In this document: piece after piece, positions 5,202-12,207 of the stretch | How positions within the stretch are numbered: the stretch's first letter is position 1 | How the letters are laid out: each line of letters begins with the position of its first letter | Virus record (IMG/VR): IMGVR_UViG_3300009082_000021 | Location: 1 to 64,000 of that record | DNA length: 64,000 nt | From: a virus | Strand: one strand, 5' to 3' | The notes under the pieces: model-generated | What the model was told of the DNA's origin: nothing | The model's database searches: none | What the model saw: the letters and a program-made list of their open reading frames with translations, nothing else | Position numbers and translations under genes: made by a program

Positions 5202-5282
5202 ACGATGTGGCTGGGAGATCATCGCCTTGCGGCTCCTTCCCAGCCTGACCACAACCTCACTATTCTCGTGTCAATCACCACC

Positions 5283-5337
5283 GGAGACGCTGGGGATACG
5301 GCCTCAGCTCCCGTCCTGATTCTCCCAGGACGTCTCC
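5283..5337 (-). ncRNA. Small tRNA-like hairpin structure in a 138-base tRNA gap
   Basis: A 7-bp outer stem GGAGACG/CGTCTCC, identical to the acceptor of tRNA-Ser(GGA), encloses TCCTG-GGAGAAT-CAGGA (5-bp stem, 7-base loop) and a 4-bp GGGA/TCCC arm. No T-loop signature. The rest of the gap 5202-5339 shows no gene. Confidence 0.25.
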
Positions 5338-5339
5338 AA

Positions 5340-5414
5340 TGGTTCGGGGACGAGGACTCGAACCTCGTAGTGCGGATCCAGAGTCCGCCGGTTTGCCTGG
5401 TAGCCTATCCCCGA
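5340..5414 (-). tRNA. tRNA-Gln(CTG)
   Basis: Acceptor TCGGGGA/TCCCCGA, anticodon arm GCGGA-CTCTGGA-TCCGC, T-arm CGAGG-TTCGAGT-CCTCG, CCA encoded. Confidence 0.9.
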
Positions 5415-5415
5415 G

Positions 5416-5487
5416 TGGGTGCGAAAGGAGTCGAACCTTCAACCTCGTGGTTAAGAGCCACTTGCGCTCCCATTGCGCCACGCACCC
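5416..5487 (-). tRNA. tRNA-Lys(CTT)
   Basis: Acceptor GGGTGCG/CGCACCC, anticodon arm AGTGG-CTCTTAA-CCACG, T-arm GAAGG-TTCGACT-CCTTT. Confidence 0.9.
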
Positions 5488-5488
5488 A

Positions 5489-5704
5489 TTACCATTTCAC
5501 AGCCTCATCCGCTTCGAACGTGACCTCCATCTCCAGTTCCACCACCCTGTTCAGGAACTTCCTCTTCGGCTTCGTGCCACCGGCAGGAGTTGAACCTGCA
5601 ACCTCGGGAGTAAAAGTCCCTTGCTCTTCCAGTTGAGCTACGGAGGCGGGTCTCTGAGACTCTGCCTCGCGTTTCAACCGCCAATCGAACTCTCTGATCG
5701 TCAT
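5489..5704 (-). CDS. Possible 71-residue protein spanning tRNA-Lys(TTT)
   Basis: ATG at 5704 has a clear GGAGGCAAC ribosome site and a natural N-terminus (MTIREFDWRLKREAES). The middle 24 codons are the tRNA-Lys gene itself; the end (FLNRVVELEMEVTFEADE) is again protein-like. Either the frame is translated through the tRNA, or only the leader is expressed. Dual use of one segment as tRNA and protein would be unusual. Confidence 0.35.
   Translation of the reverse strand: MTIREFDWRLKREAESQRPASVAQLEEQGTFTPEVAGSTPAGGTKPKRKFLNRVVELEMEVTFEADEAVKW
5575..5647 (-). tRNA. tRNA-Lys(TTT)
   Basis: Acceptor GCCTCCG/CGGTGGC, anticodon arm AGGGA-CTTTTAC-TCCCG, T-arm GCAGG-TTCAACT-CCTGC. Confidence 0.92.
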
Positions 5705-5715
5705 GTTGCCTCCAG

Positions 5716-5793
5716 TGGAGCGGGGAGGACTCGAACCTCCGCGTGGTGTGCCTGGGTTACAGCCAGGTGCCGTCGCCGCTGGGCCACCGCTCC
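5716..5793 (-). tRNA. tRNA-Tyr(GTA)
   Basis: Acceptor GGAGCGG/CCGCTCC, anticodon arm CCTGG-CTGTAAC-CCAGG, 10-base variable region, T-arm GGAGG-TTCGAGT-CCTCC. First tRNA of the array, just after the terminator at 5796-5838. Confidence 0.9.
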
Positions 5794-5795
5794 AT

Positions 5796-5838
5796 AAAAG
5801 AAAAGGCCGCTAGGAATCGCTTCCGGGCGGCCTTTTCT
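5796..5838. terminator. Bidirectional intrinsic terminator
   Basis: Stem AAAAGGCCGC / GCGGCCTTTT (5801-5810 with 5827-5836). Minus-strand transcripts meet TTTTCTTTT, and plus-strand ones meet TTTTCTAT. It insulates the tRNA array from the genes at 6094-6998. Confidence 0.85.
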
Positions 5839-5859
5839 ATCCCTCAGTAGGTGTTAGAT

Positions 5860-5990
5860 CAGCCGCCCGTGCTCCTATGTGCCTGCTCGGGATTCGGGGC
5901 CATCGCTGGCTTTTGAATACCTAGCAGGCACGGATAGGCCACGGCGCACGAATCCGTGCCGGTGCCTGTGGTCCCAAGGGACCAAAAGCG
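5860..5990. ncRNA. Structured non-coding segment between terminator and 6094
   Basis: Three nested or adjacent inverted repeats: GTGCCTGCT (5879) with AGCAGGCAC (5923), GCACGGAT (5928) with ATCCGTGC (5952), and GGTCCC-AA-GGGACC (5970-5983). No convincing frame or ribosome site in 5839-6093. It could be an RNA leader or a small RNA; direction is undecided. Confidence 0.4.
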
Positions 5991-6093
5991 ACTGGACAAT
6001 GATTCTGTGCGGCGTTTCTGTAACATCTGCGTTGGGGTTACCTTTCTCCCTTTGTGACAGGGTCGATCATGGATGTCAAGAGGAAAAGAACAG

Positions 6094-6417
6094 TCAGTTC
6101 TCGAAGGGACCGGGGTGGGTCTTCTTACTCTCCACCAACAACGGCTGGTCGATCTCCCGGTAACGGAACACGCTGTTAGCCTTCAGGTATCCCGTGCGGA
6201 AGAGAGAGCCCGTCTTGTCCATGCATCGAACGACGAAGACCAGGACATCGTTGGCGTGATCATAAGCGGTGAGCTTGATCTCCACCATCCCGGACATGAA
6301 CTGCATGAGGGGAAGTGAGTCCAGATGGAATCCCACCCGCCAGAGGTTCTGGCCCTCAAACCACAGCTCGGGGTCTATTCTCCGAGCTTCGTCTGCTGGA
6401 AGATCGAGTGATGCCAT
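6094..6417 (-). CDS. 107-residue unknown protein
   Basis: Start placed at the ATG at 6417 (MASLDLPADEARRID), which overlaps the metalloprotease 3' end by 43 bases; a weak GGGA lies upstream. Soluble, beta-rich in the middle (MVEIKLTAYDHANDVLVFVVR), ending HPGPFEN. Translationally coupled to, and probably acting with, the upstream membrane metalloprotease. No family recognised. Confidence 0.65.
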   Translation of the reverse strand: MASLDLPADEARRIDPELWFEGQNLWRVGFHLDSLPLMQFMSGMVEIKLTAYDHANDVLVFVVRCMDKTGSLFRTGYLKANSVFRYREIDQPLLVESKKTHPGPFEN

Positions 6418-6998
6418 GTCTCGTCCCACGGTTCTCCTGCCGCGAGTAGAACAAGATGCGATAGCTCGTGCAAGAACAAACCGTGAACGTAGTCTACCCG
6501 CGCAGCCCAGCCAATGACAACGTCCTCTGTCTCCGCGTAGGCCCGAACCCATCTTCCCCAGACACTCAGCTTCTCCTCATCCCGGAAGAAGACCGTCTTC
6601 CCCTCGATCGCTTCTGAGGGGATGTGATTCCCCACCAGAACCTTGGTCCCATCTGGCCGAGTCCAGGCGGCACCGGCCCAGTGGTTGAGGAGTTCCACCG
6701 TCCAGGCCTCGACCTCCTCCAACTTCGGGCGGTTGACGTTCCCCTGGATGACGTAGAGACCATGGACAGTCTTGTAGTGGTACTTCCTCAGCCTCGACCG
6801 GACGAAGTACCAAATGGGGATCGAGGCCAGAAATACGAGGCCGGTCAGGATCGAGATCGTCCGCGCGACCGCTACCCCATCGGCCATCGGCACACCGTAG
6901 ATCGCAGCAAGAGTGCACAGAACAGCAGCACCAATCCCCGTACCCCAAGGTATGATCAGATCGAGCTTCGTGAAGACCCAAAGGCGTTCTTTCTTCAT
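6375..6998 (-). CDS. Membrane-anchored HExxH metalloprotease-like protein
   Basis: 207 residues from the ATG at 6998, chosen for the GAGGAGGCAACC before it. Two hydrophobic segments (about 13-34 and 48-67) are followed by a basic turn (RSRLRKYHYK) and a soluble domain ending with HELSH at 177-181 and a downstream E190 and HH near the C-terminus. This is the metzincin/gluzincin-like zinc site arrangement. A role in cleaving a host or virion protein at the membrane is inference; substrate unknown. Confidence 0.75.
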   Translation of the reverse strand: MKKERLWVFTKLDLIIPWGTGIGAAVLCTLAAIYGVPMADGVAVARTISILTGLVFLASIPIWYFVRSRLRKYHYKTVHGLYVIQGNVNRPKLEEVEAWTVELLNHWAGAAWTRPDGTKVLVGNHIPSEAIEGKTVFFRDEEKLSVWGRWVRAYAETEDVVIGWAARVDYVHGLFLHELSHLVLLAAGEPWDETWHHSIFQQTKLGE

Positions 6999-7030
6999 GG
7001 TTGCCTCCTCGACCAACGTTATCACCATCG

Positions 7031-7059
7031 TGAAAAAGCCGCACCGAAAACGGCATAAG
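7031..7059 (+). promoter_or_regulatory. Bipartite promoter motif (7182 gene)
   Basis: TGAAAAAGC, 12 bases, GGCATAAG (7052-7059). It lies 122 bases ahead of the gene starting at 7182, leaving a leader of about 115 bases. Confidence 0.7.
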
Positions 7060-7181
7060 GAAGGTAGAGACGAGGAAGAAATTCCTCTGTCTCTAGCCCC
7101 GAGTCGGAGCGGGGATCATCGCTTCTCCTTTCAAGTGTCTGGAGGGACTCCGACCCCTCCTCTTTAACCCAGGAGGCCACG

Positions 7182-7565
7182 ATGCAGGTCGAGATCTTGA
7201 AGAATGATCTGACCGCACTTGCCGATGCTCTCCACTGGGTGGAGACACGCATCGATAACCAGAGCACGATAGTCCACGGGTTGAGGGGCACGGGCTTCTT
7301 CCACGTACACTGGAAGAACGCCTACCCCCTCGTCGTCCTGGAAGGCGAGGACTTCACGGAACTCATCCGAGAGGCAGAGGAGTGGTTGGAGGCCCAACAC
7401 TGGAAGATCGCGGAACTCCGCGCTAAGGCGCGGACTCGGAAGATCGAAAAACGGTGGGCGAAGACGCAGCCCATCGAACGATGTCTCCGGGTCCTCCACG
7501 CGGCAGTCCGCCCCAAGCCGCGCGGACTCTGGGACCGGCTTCGCATCCGGCTCTTCGGACGGTAA
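7182..7565 (+). CDS. 127-residue unknown protein
   Basis: ATG at 7182 with CCAGGAGGCCACG upstream. An N-terminal helical part, a GTGFFHVHWKN strand, then a helical, strongly basic C-terminal half (AELRAKARTRKIEKRW ... RLRIRLFGR). Single-gene unit with its own promoter at 7031 and a strong terminator at 7566. No family recognised. Confidence 0.75.
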   Translation: MQVEILKNDLTALADALHWVETRIDNQSTIVHGLRGTGFFHVHWKNAYPLVVLEGEDFTELIREAEEWLEAQHWKIAELRAKARTRKIEKRWAKTQPIERCLRVLHAAVRPKPRGLWDRLRIRLFGR

Positions 7566-7605
7566 AGAGGGGAGGCCGACCACGCCGGCCTCCCCTCTTC
7601 TTTAG
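7566..7605. terminator. Convergent terminator
   Basis: 13-bp stem AGAGGGGAGGCCG / CGGCCTCCCCTCT followed on plus by TCTTTAG. It separates the plus gene at 7182 from the minus operon ending at 7602. Confidence 0.88.
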
Positions 7606-8264
7606 CTCGTGTGCCTCTTGCAGATGTCCGAGACCGTCCGGGTCAAGTATTCCCACTCTTGTTCCGTTCGGATGTTCCCATCGTAGATGATCGAGTGTGG
7701 CTTGACAGAATGGAACCAGGGGACGAGGCCACGCTCGAGCTCCAGGAGAAGCTCCTCGTAGCCAGCCTTCAGTTCCTGGAGATACTCGAGCGGCACGGCG
7801 TTCTCACACGAACGGCTCCGCTCCTTCATCCGAGCGTAGGCGGTTTCCGGCTGGCAGTTGAGGTAGATGAGCGCGGTCGGCGGGTTGTAGTGCCTGGCCA
7901 TCGTGTCGTACCAGGTCTCGTAGAGCTTGAAGCCAAGATCATCGATGTTCCCCTTCCTCCAGTGCAACTTGGCGAAGACACGATCTCCCGGCATGCACCG
8001 ATCGAGGATGTACCCCTTCTCCACGCCCCGCGCGGCTCCGAAAGAAGCCTCCTGCTTCATCACGTAGCGGTTCCGCATCATGTGGAGCTGGAGCTGAAGG
8101 GCGTACGTCTTGGGGTCCTTGTAGAACGCCTCCAGATACTCGTTGTTGTCCACCGGCTCTTCCAGCAAGCGGAAGCCGAGGCGCTTGGCGACTTCACGGG
8201 CGAAGGTGGTCTTGCCGGATGCAATAATCCCCTCCACCCAGATGATGGGAACATTCTTCTCCAT
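7602..8264 (-). CDS. Deoxynucleoside kinase
   Basis: 220 residues, usual length for the dNK/thymidine-kinase-2-like family, which phosphorylates deoxynucleosides to monophosphates in the salvage pathway. Walker A GIIASGKT at 12-19, the substrate-binding LEEPVDNNEYL at 34-44, DRCMPGDRVFAK (family DRS-type motif) around 86-97, and an arginine-rich lid RMKERSRSCE near 144. ATG at 8264 after AAGGAGGGCTC. Last gene of the minus operon driven from 10772-10800. Substrate preference cannot be read from sequence. Confidence 0.9.
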   Translation of the reverse strand: MEKNVPIIWVEGIIASGKTTFAREVAKRLGFRLLEEPVDNNEYLEAFYKDPKTYALQLQLHMMRNRYVMKQEASFGAARGVEKGYILDRCMPGDRVFAKLHWRKGNIDDLGFKLYETWYDTMARHYNPPTALIYLNCQPETAYARMKERSRSCENAVPLEYLQELKAGYEELLLELERGLVPWFHSVKPHSIIYDGNIRTEQEWEYLTRTVSDICKRHTS

Positions 8265-8290
8265 GAGCCCTCCTTGTTGTAGAGGTGATT

Positions 8291-8719
8291 CTACACGTCC
8301 TCCAGGTCACCAGCCAAGTCGGCCAGCATCATGGCGTAGTTCGCAAGGTCTGCGGCCTTCAGACCGATTCCCCGCTTCTTCCCCACCGCTTCCTTCAGCT
8401 CCACCAAGATCTTATCGAGGCCGTCCAGGTACTGCTGGGGACCTGCATCGTTCTTCCAGCTCATGCCACCTCGACCAGGATCGTGCTTCATGAGCTTCAT
8501 CTCCATCAGCCCTGCGAACTTCTTGATCTCCGGCCGGATGTGATCGGCACAGAAGTCGCGGACCAGGAGAGCGATGTTGTGGCGAAGAGGAGAGTTCCCT
8601 GCGAGAGCAGTGACCATCTCCTTCAGGTGTGTCGTGTCAGCTTCGCCTCCGATGTTCGCGAGGAGGCGTTCGGCCAATCGGCTGAGTTGCTGGCGGGCCA
8701 GGGTATCGGTCGTCTTCAT
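8291..8719 (-). CDS. 142-residue helical phage protein
   Basis: All-alpha in appearance, ending GLKAADLANYAMMLADLAGDLEDV, a C-terminal pattern I associate with small phage proteins of unknown role. ATG at 8719 overlaps the stop of the P-loop gene (ATGA), so translation is coupled. Central segment NIALLVRDFCADHIRPEIKKF. Function unknown; its position beside kinase and P-loop genes suggests nucleotide metabolism only by context. Confidence 0.75.
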   Translation of the reverse strand: MKTTDTLARQQLSRLAERLLANIGGEADTTHLKEMVTALAGNSPLRHNIALLVRDFCADHIRPEIKKFAGLMEMKLMKHDPGRGGMSWKNDAGPQQYLDGLDKILVELKEAVGKKRGIGLKAADLANYAMMLADLAGDLEDV

Positions 8720-8943
8720 CTTCGCACCACCTTGGTCGAGATCTCGAACTCAACCTTGTCCCGCAGGGATTCGACTCTCTTCTCCAGCTCTGATTCCGTG
8801 AAGAGGGGGCCGTCGTCGTTGTATTCGACTCCGCCGATCGACTCCAACTCCTTGACCAGCACCTGGGCAACGGTGGACTTGCCGCTCTTCGCCGGTCCGC
8901 TGATCTCAATCTTGATTCGGGGCTTCTTGTTCAGCTCGTCCAT
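8716..8943 (-). CDS. Small P-loop protein (75 residues)
   Basis: ATG at 8943 with GAAAGGAGCTGTC. Walker A GPAKSGKST at 16-24 in a beta-strand/P-loop/helix layout, but the protein stops at 75 residues. It holds only the first nucleotide-binding unit, with no Walker B or sensor. It may bind NTP as a partner of the neighbouring kinase or be a reduced AAA-type fragment. Overlaps the next gene by ATGA. Confidence 0.8.
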   Translation of the reverse strand: MDELNKKPRIKIEISGPAKSGKSTVAQVLVKELESIGGVEYNDDGPLFTESELEKRVESLRDKVEFEISTKVVRR

Positions 8944-8958
8944 GACAGCTCCTTTCAA

Positions 8959-9267
8959 CTAAGGCACCGAGAGTGTGCCGATGCTTCGCCTCAGCATGGC
9001 CTGATCGTACTCCCGCTTGATGTCGTTGTACTTAGCCATATACTCCTTCCAGTGAAACACATCGATCATGTGAGCGAGGAGATAGACCCTGTCTTCGGGA
9101 GACATCTTCACTCCCGACCTCTCCACCTCTTCGATCATCTCACCAAGCGCCTTCTGGAAGGAGCCGGGCTCCTCGAGCGTGGGCTCCTTGGGTGGGCCGA
9201 CATCGAGGAACTCCTTCAGCTTGTTCCAACGCTCCTCCGTGCGAGTAGGCGTCTTCAACGCATCCAT
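8959..9267 (-). CDS. 102-residue helical unknown protein
   Basis: ATG at 9267 with CAAGGAGCCCCC. Predicted mostly helical, mixed charge (ERWNKLKEFLDVG; VYLLAHMIDVFHWKEYM). Overlaps the 3' end of the HAD gene by 13 bases. No recognised domain. Confidence 0.78.
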   Translation of the reverse strand: MDALKTPTRTEERWNKLKEFLDVGPPKEPTLEEPGSFQKALGEMIEEVERSGVKMSPEDRVYLLAHMIDVFHWKEYMAKYNDIKREYDQAMLRRSIGTLSVP

Positions 9268-9629
9268 GGGGGCTCCTTGTACCAGGGTTTGAAGTTCAAG
9301 ATCTTCTGCGCCAGCCCTTCCGTCTCCCCCTCGAACCGGAGTGCCCGGTCATCGAGGTAGACGTAGGCTGCGATCTTGGCGCTGCCATTCGGCGGTTGCC
9401 AAGGATTCTCGTTAATGTAATCAAAGGGGATGTCATGCTTCTTGAGGTGCTCTTTGATCTCCCAGGTGTTGGCTCGGACGGTCCAGATGATGATCGCCCA
9501 ACCAGCAGCCCGGAGGACACCAAGCTCTCGCGCTATGCCCGGGATGGGCTCGCCCAGTGGCTTCTCGATGTCCTCGTACTTCAGGATGGTACCATCCAGA
9601 TCGGCGGCTAGGATTCGCGGTCTAGTCAT
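9255..9629 (-). CDS. HAD-superfamily phosphatase
   Basis: 124 residues, a minimal HAD domain without cap. Motif I DLDGT at 10-14 (nucleophile D10, acid D12), motif II in IIIWTVR (T/S after a hydrophobic strand), and the acidic motif YLDDRA near 92-97. Phosphate-monoester hydrolysis is expected. In an operon with a nucleoside kinase, a nucleotidase role is plausible, but small phage HADs can also be polynucleotide-repair-type. GTG/ATGA overlap with the upstream gene at 9626. Confidence 0.85.
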   Translation of the reverse strand: MTRPRILAADLDGTILKYEDIEKPLGEPIPGIARELGVLRAAGWAIIIWTVRANTWEIKEHLKKHDIPFDYINENPWQPPNGSAKIAAYVYLDDRALRFEGETEGLAQKILNFKPWYKEPPWMR

Positions 9630-10090
9630 TTCTTCTCCTCCAGCCAGACATCACTTCCTTGCTTGACCATCTGCATCCCATCCATCTCCGCGATCACCTC
9701 CCTTGAGGCCAGCATCCTGGGCATGTCGGAAGCCGCGCTCTGGGGAGGCACAGGATGGAAACTCTGACGGATGTCAGGCGGGGGAGGACTGGGGAACGTC
9801 CTCTTCTTCGAGTCAAAGAAGTCGGGGATGCCGGCGTCTGCCCACATCTTATCCTCCTGCTTGATCAACTCCGCATTGCACCTTGGGCAGACTGGGAGGT
9901 AGAGAACTTGGGGGGAGGAGAGACGCGCCATGTTCTCCACGAGGGACTGGGAGACCTCCAGTGAAGTCGTAGCCACGATTGTCATGAGCTGAGAGACCAG
10001 CTCATACTGGGAGACAGCAAGGTGCTGGTACTTCTCCAGCAGGTTCTCGATCTTCTGTTGGGCCAGACAGTAGGCTTCTCCCGGCTTCAT
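9626..10090 (-). CDS. 154-residue unknown protein with one CxxC
   Basis: N-terminal helical half (QQKIENLLEKYQHLAVSQYE), a CPRCN pair at 68-72, then a proline-rich linker (PSPPPPDIRQSF) and a short C-terminal helix. Overlaps both neighbours by four bases (ATGA). A single CxxC might bind metal as a dimer. No family recognised. Confidence 0.75.
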   Translation of the reverse strand: MKPGEAYCLAQQKIENLLEKYQHLAVSQYELVSQLMTIVATTSLEVSQSLVENMARLSSPQVLYLPVCPRCNAELIKQEDKMWADAGIPDFFDSKKRTFPSPPPPDIRQSFHPVPPQSAASDMPRMLASREVIAEMDGMQMVKQGSDVWLEEKK

Positions 10091-10554
10091 TTGCCTCTCC
10101 GTTCCTTGTGTTCCAGGGCGGCCAGGTCCCGCAAGATCTCGGACATCTTAGCAGGTTCATCAGACAGCCTCACCAGGCTCTTGAAGAGCATCCCGTAGGC
10201 GGCCTTGTAGTTCCCCTTCCGCGCCTGGGTGGCGGACTTCCGCAGGTAGCCGGTCACGTTCGACTCCGCGGCCTCCCTCTGCACATCCCTGGTCCCTTTC
10301 TCCCGCTCGAGGTCGGCGAGGCGGAGCAATCGCTGGCCATGTTCCTCCGCGACCTGCTGAAAGGCGGGCTTGATCTCTGCGAGGAGGGCGCGGATGGAGT
10401 AGGAGTCGTGGACCTTCCCAATGGCCGCCACGAGACCGTGGAAGGCGGAGAAGAACTGGGCGGGCTTGGCCTTGAGCTTCTCGATCGAGGAGAGACAGGC
10501 TTGATCGATCTCCAGCCATTGCTTGGCGGCTGGGAGCCAGCGGTTGTCATCCAT
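10087..10554 (-). CDS. 155-residue helical protein
   Basis: Start at the ATG at 10554 (MDDNRWLPAAKQW), which has GGGAGGGAAAG upstream; the frame is open far upstream, but that extension has no ribosome site and reads as an arginine/serine-rich shadow. Long helices with many Lys/Glu/Gln (residues 57-125) suggest a coiled coil. Function unknown. Confidence 0.75.
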   Translation of the reverse strand: MDDNRWLPAAKQWLEIDQACLSSIEKLKAKPAQFFSAFHGLVAAIGKVHDSYSIRALLAEIKPAFQQVAEEHGQRLLRLADLEREKGTRDVQREAAESNVTGYLRKSATQARKGNYKAAYGMLFKSLVRLSDEPAKMSEILRDLAALEHKERRGK

Positions 10555-10732
10555 GGGGCTTTCCCTCCCAGTCCAGGAAGTCCGGCGGGGGGCCGTCGTT
10601 CTGGAGCTCGGGGTGAGAGACCAGGTGGGTCTCGAAGACGGTGATGTAGCTCGTCTCCGAGATGATGTCCTTGATGTCCCGCGGCCGCTCGAGGGTCCAG
10701 GCCGTGATCGTGGTTTTCCAAAGACGTTGCAT
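10547..10732 (-). CDS. 61-residue unknown protein, first gene of the minus operon
   Basis: Start at the ATG at 10732 (MQRLWKTTITAWTLERP) because CGGAGGAATCG precedes it and the operon promoter (10772-10800) lies just upstream, which excludes a longer open reading to 10828. Short alpha/beta product ending DFLDWEGKPHG. Overlaps the next gene by 8 bases. Confidence 0.75.
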   Translation of the reverse strand: MQRLWKTTITAWTLERPRDIKDIISETSYITVFETHLVSHPELQNDGPPPDFLDWEGKPHG

Positions 10733-10771
10733 CGATTCCTCCGTTCGTGGGTTAGACCTGAGAACGAAGAT

Positions 10772-10800
10772 CTTATACCCGGCAAACTGATCGGCTTTCT
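10772..10800 (-). promoter_or_regulatory. Bipartite promoter motif (kinase/HAD operon)
   Basis: Minus strand AGAAAGCCG (10800-10792), 12 bases, GGTATAAG (10779-10772), 40 bases ahead of the ATG at 10732. It would drive the eight-gene operon down to the kinase. Confidence 0.7.
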
Positions 10801-11117
10801 TGGGATAAGGATCATAGTGGAGAACCATGCGACTCTAAATCGCACCATCTCCCGACATACCGCGCCCCACAGGATGGGGCATGAACGGGCTCTCGCCCGT
10901 ACAGGCTGCGGCCGCTGGCCAAGGCCGCTCGGACCGGCCGGAGCGGAGAGTTGCAAACGGGAACTCCCGTCTACTCCGTCACGCCAGGCTCCGGGCAGAG
11001 AAAGAGCGGGAAAGAGATCAGAGGCGAACTTGTTGTGACGGACTGCCACGTCCCTAGCAGACCCTCTCCGGTCTCTTTCCTTAGCCCTTACACAGCCCGC
11101 AGGAGCCCACCCTTAAC
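10801..11117. other. Divergent intergenic region, no gene seen
   Basis: Contains hairpins ACGGGC-TCTC-GCCCGT (near 10890) and AGACC-CTCTCC-GGTCT followed by CTTTCCTTAG (11059-11084), the latter resembling the terminators of the downstream cassettes. A TGCAAACGG box at about 10952 has no GGCATAAG partner. No supported frame. Confidence 0.5.
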
Positions 11118-11146
11118 TGCAAAACCGTCCTGATTCCGGGCATAAG
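11118..11146 (+). promoter_or_regulatory. Bipartite promoter motif (cassette 1)
   Basis: TGCAAAACC, 12 bases, GGCATAAG; 21 bases ahead of the ATG at 11168, with GAAAGGAGATC in between. Confidence 0.75.
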
Positions 11147-11167
11147 CATCTTAGAAAGGAGATCGTT

Positions 11168-11722
11168 ATGATCATCATCGGACTCTGTTTTCTCGTCACC
11201 GCCTTCGCTACCAGGGCCATCGGGACGAAAGTCCTACACCCCAACCGCTTCTACGAGGCGTTGGCGGACTTGATCCGCCAACATGACCACTCCGGGGATC
11301 ACGTCCCCGGGCAGATGTACGTCCCCTGCTCGGGGATGTGCGAGTTGGTGTCGGGAGGGGTCGGACCGGCGTCAAAGAACCCTGACGACTACGTGCTGAG
11401 AGAGTGGCGTGGGGATGTCCTGCCCTTCCTTCGCCGGGAGCTCGCCAGCCCGGTGAAGTCCCTCGCGTGCATCGTCTACACGAGGGAAGCCTACCTGGCT
11501 GACCCGGAGATCGGACCAGACGATCCGGTCCATCAGCACCCGGAATGGACTCACCTCCTGGTAGCTGTACTGGCCGGCTCCTCTCCGCCAAGCGCTCATC
11601 GTCTTGTGGCCAACCTGGCTGGGGGGAACAAAGAAGCCCTGTCCTGGTCCGCGGAGGAGATCCGCGCGAAGGCTCAGGAGACCGCCCTCTACTACGCGAC
11701 GCACTCGATCGTCGCGGATTGA
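11168..11722 (+). CDS. 184-residue protein with N-terminal membrane anchor
   Basis: ATG at 11168 after AAAGGAGATCGTT. Residues 1-18 (MIIIGLCFLVTAFATRA) form a signal-anchor; the rest is soluble with a Cys pair (YVPCSGMCEL, about 50-59) and an alpha-helical C-terminus. First of four single-gene cassettes with the same promoter and hairpin pattern. No family recognised. Confidence 0.75.
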   Translation: MIIIGLCFLVTAFATRAIGTKVLHPNRFYEALADLIRQHDHSGDHVPGQMYVPCSGMCELVSGGVGPASKNPDDYVLREWRGDVLPFLRRELASPVKSLACIVYTREAYLADPEIGPDDPVHQHPEWTHLLVAVLAGSSPPSAHRLVANLAGGNKEALSWSAEEIRAKAQETALYYATHSIVAD

Positions 11723-11726
11723 TCCC

Positions 11727-11751
11727 GGCCCACTTCTGGGCCATCTCCTTA
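11727..11751 (+). terminator. Cassette 1 terminator
   Basis: Hairpin GGCCCA-CTTC-TGGGCC followed by ATCTCCTTAA. Confidence 0.65.
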
Positions 11752-11764
11752 ACCTGCAAACCGG

Positions 11765-11793
11765 TGAAAACTGGCCTAGTTTCATGGGATAAG
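11765..11793 (+). promoter_or_regulatory. Bipartite promoter motif (cassette 2)
   Basis: TGAAAACTG, 12 bases, GGGATAAG; 30 bases ahead of the ATG at 11824. A TGCAAACCG box lies exactly 10 bases further upstream and has no partner at the usual distance. Confidence 0.65.
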
Positions 11794-11823
11794 CACTGTA
11801 GACACCCAAAAGGAGATCGAGCA

Positions 11824-12168
11824 ATGCACATCACCGACGCACAATGGGAAAGGTTCTGCTCCTTGATCAAGGCTGCCCCGAGGGGCACTTGGGAGCACTG
11901 CCACGAGGAATGGTGGAGGGTCAACAACTGCCCCGGGCTGGGGCGGGTGGACTTCCACCAGGAGAGGGGAGGGGAGTACCGCCACATCTCGGTGCAGTTC
12001 GCGGGCGGGGCAACCGTGATCGAGGGGAGGGATCCGGGGGCGCTTCTCCAGGAAGCCATCATCGGCCCCCTGGAGGAGGAGGAGGCGCAGAAGAAGGCGG
12101 CCGAGGAGGAGGCGGCGCAGAGGAGGGCGCGGGAGAACGAGGAGAAGTTCCTCGCTCTGCTCGGCTAG
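11824..12168 (+). CDS. 114-residue protein with acidic/basic helical tail
   Basis: ATG at 11824 after AAAGGAGATCGAGCA. A compact N-terminal domain with W8, W23, W30, W31 and two cysteines, then a long charged helix (GPLEEEEAQKKAAEEEAAQ) typical of a coiled coil. No family recognised. Confidence 0.75.
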   Translation: MHITDAQWERFCSLIKAAPRGTWEHCHEEWWRVNNCPGLGRVDFHQERGGEYRHISVQFAGGATVIEGRDPGALLQEAIIGPLEEEEAQKKAAEEEAAQRRARENEEKFLALLG

Positions 12169-12173
12169 GGTCG

Positions 12174-12206
12174 GGAAGAGGAACCCAAAGGGGTCTCTTC
12201 CTTAAC
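12174..12206 (+). terminator. Cassette 2 terminator
   Basis: Stem GGAAGAG / CTCTTCC enclosing GAACCCAAAGGGGT, followed by TTAAC. Confidence 0.65.
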
Positions 12207-12207
12207 C

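Noticed and set aside
691-5793. Regularly spaced GGATTCGAACC-like repeats resembling a CRISPR array.
   Set aside because: They are the T-arms of minus-strand tRNAs; spacing varies and full cloverleaves are present.
5879-6163. A 94-codon plus frame after the array terminator.
   Set aside because: No ribosome site; it spans the structured segment and the end of the minus gene at 6094.
10733-10828. Longer N-terminus (to an ATG at 10828) for the 61-residue gene.
   Set aside because: The extension has no ribosome site and contains the promoter motif at 10772-10800, while the ATG at 10732 has GGAGG.
10828-10844. On plus, TGCGA-CTCTAAA-TCGCA looks like a perfect amber-suppressor anticodon arm.
   Set aside because: No D-arm, T-loop (TTCRANN) or paired acceptor around it on either strand; it is an isolated hairpin upstream of the 10772 promoter.
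10555-11049. Open extension upstream of the gene starting at 10554.
   Set aside because: Arg/Ser/Pro-rich composition of an out-of-frame shadow, no ribosome site, and it overlaps the true neighbour gene.
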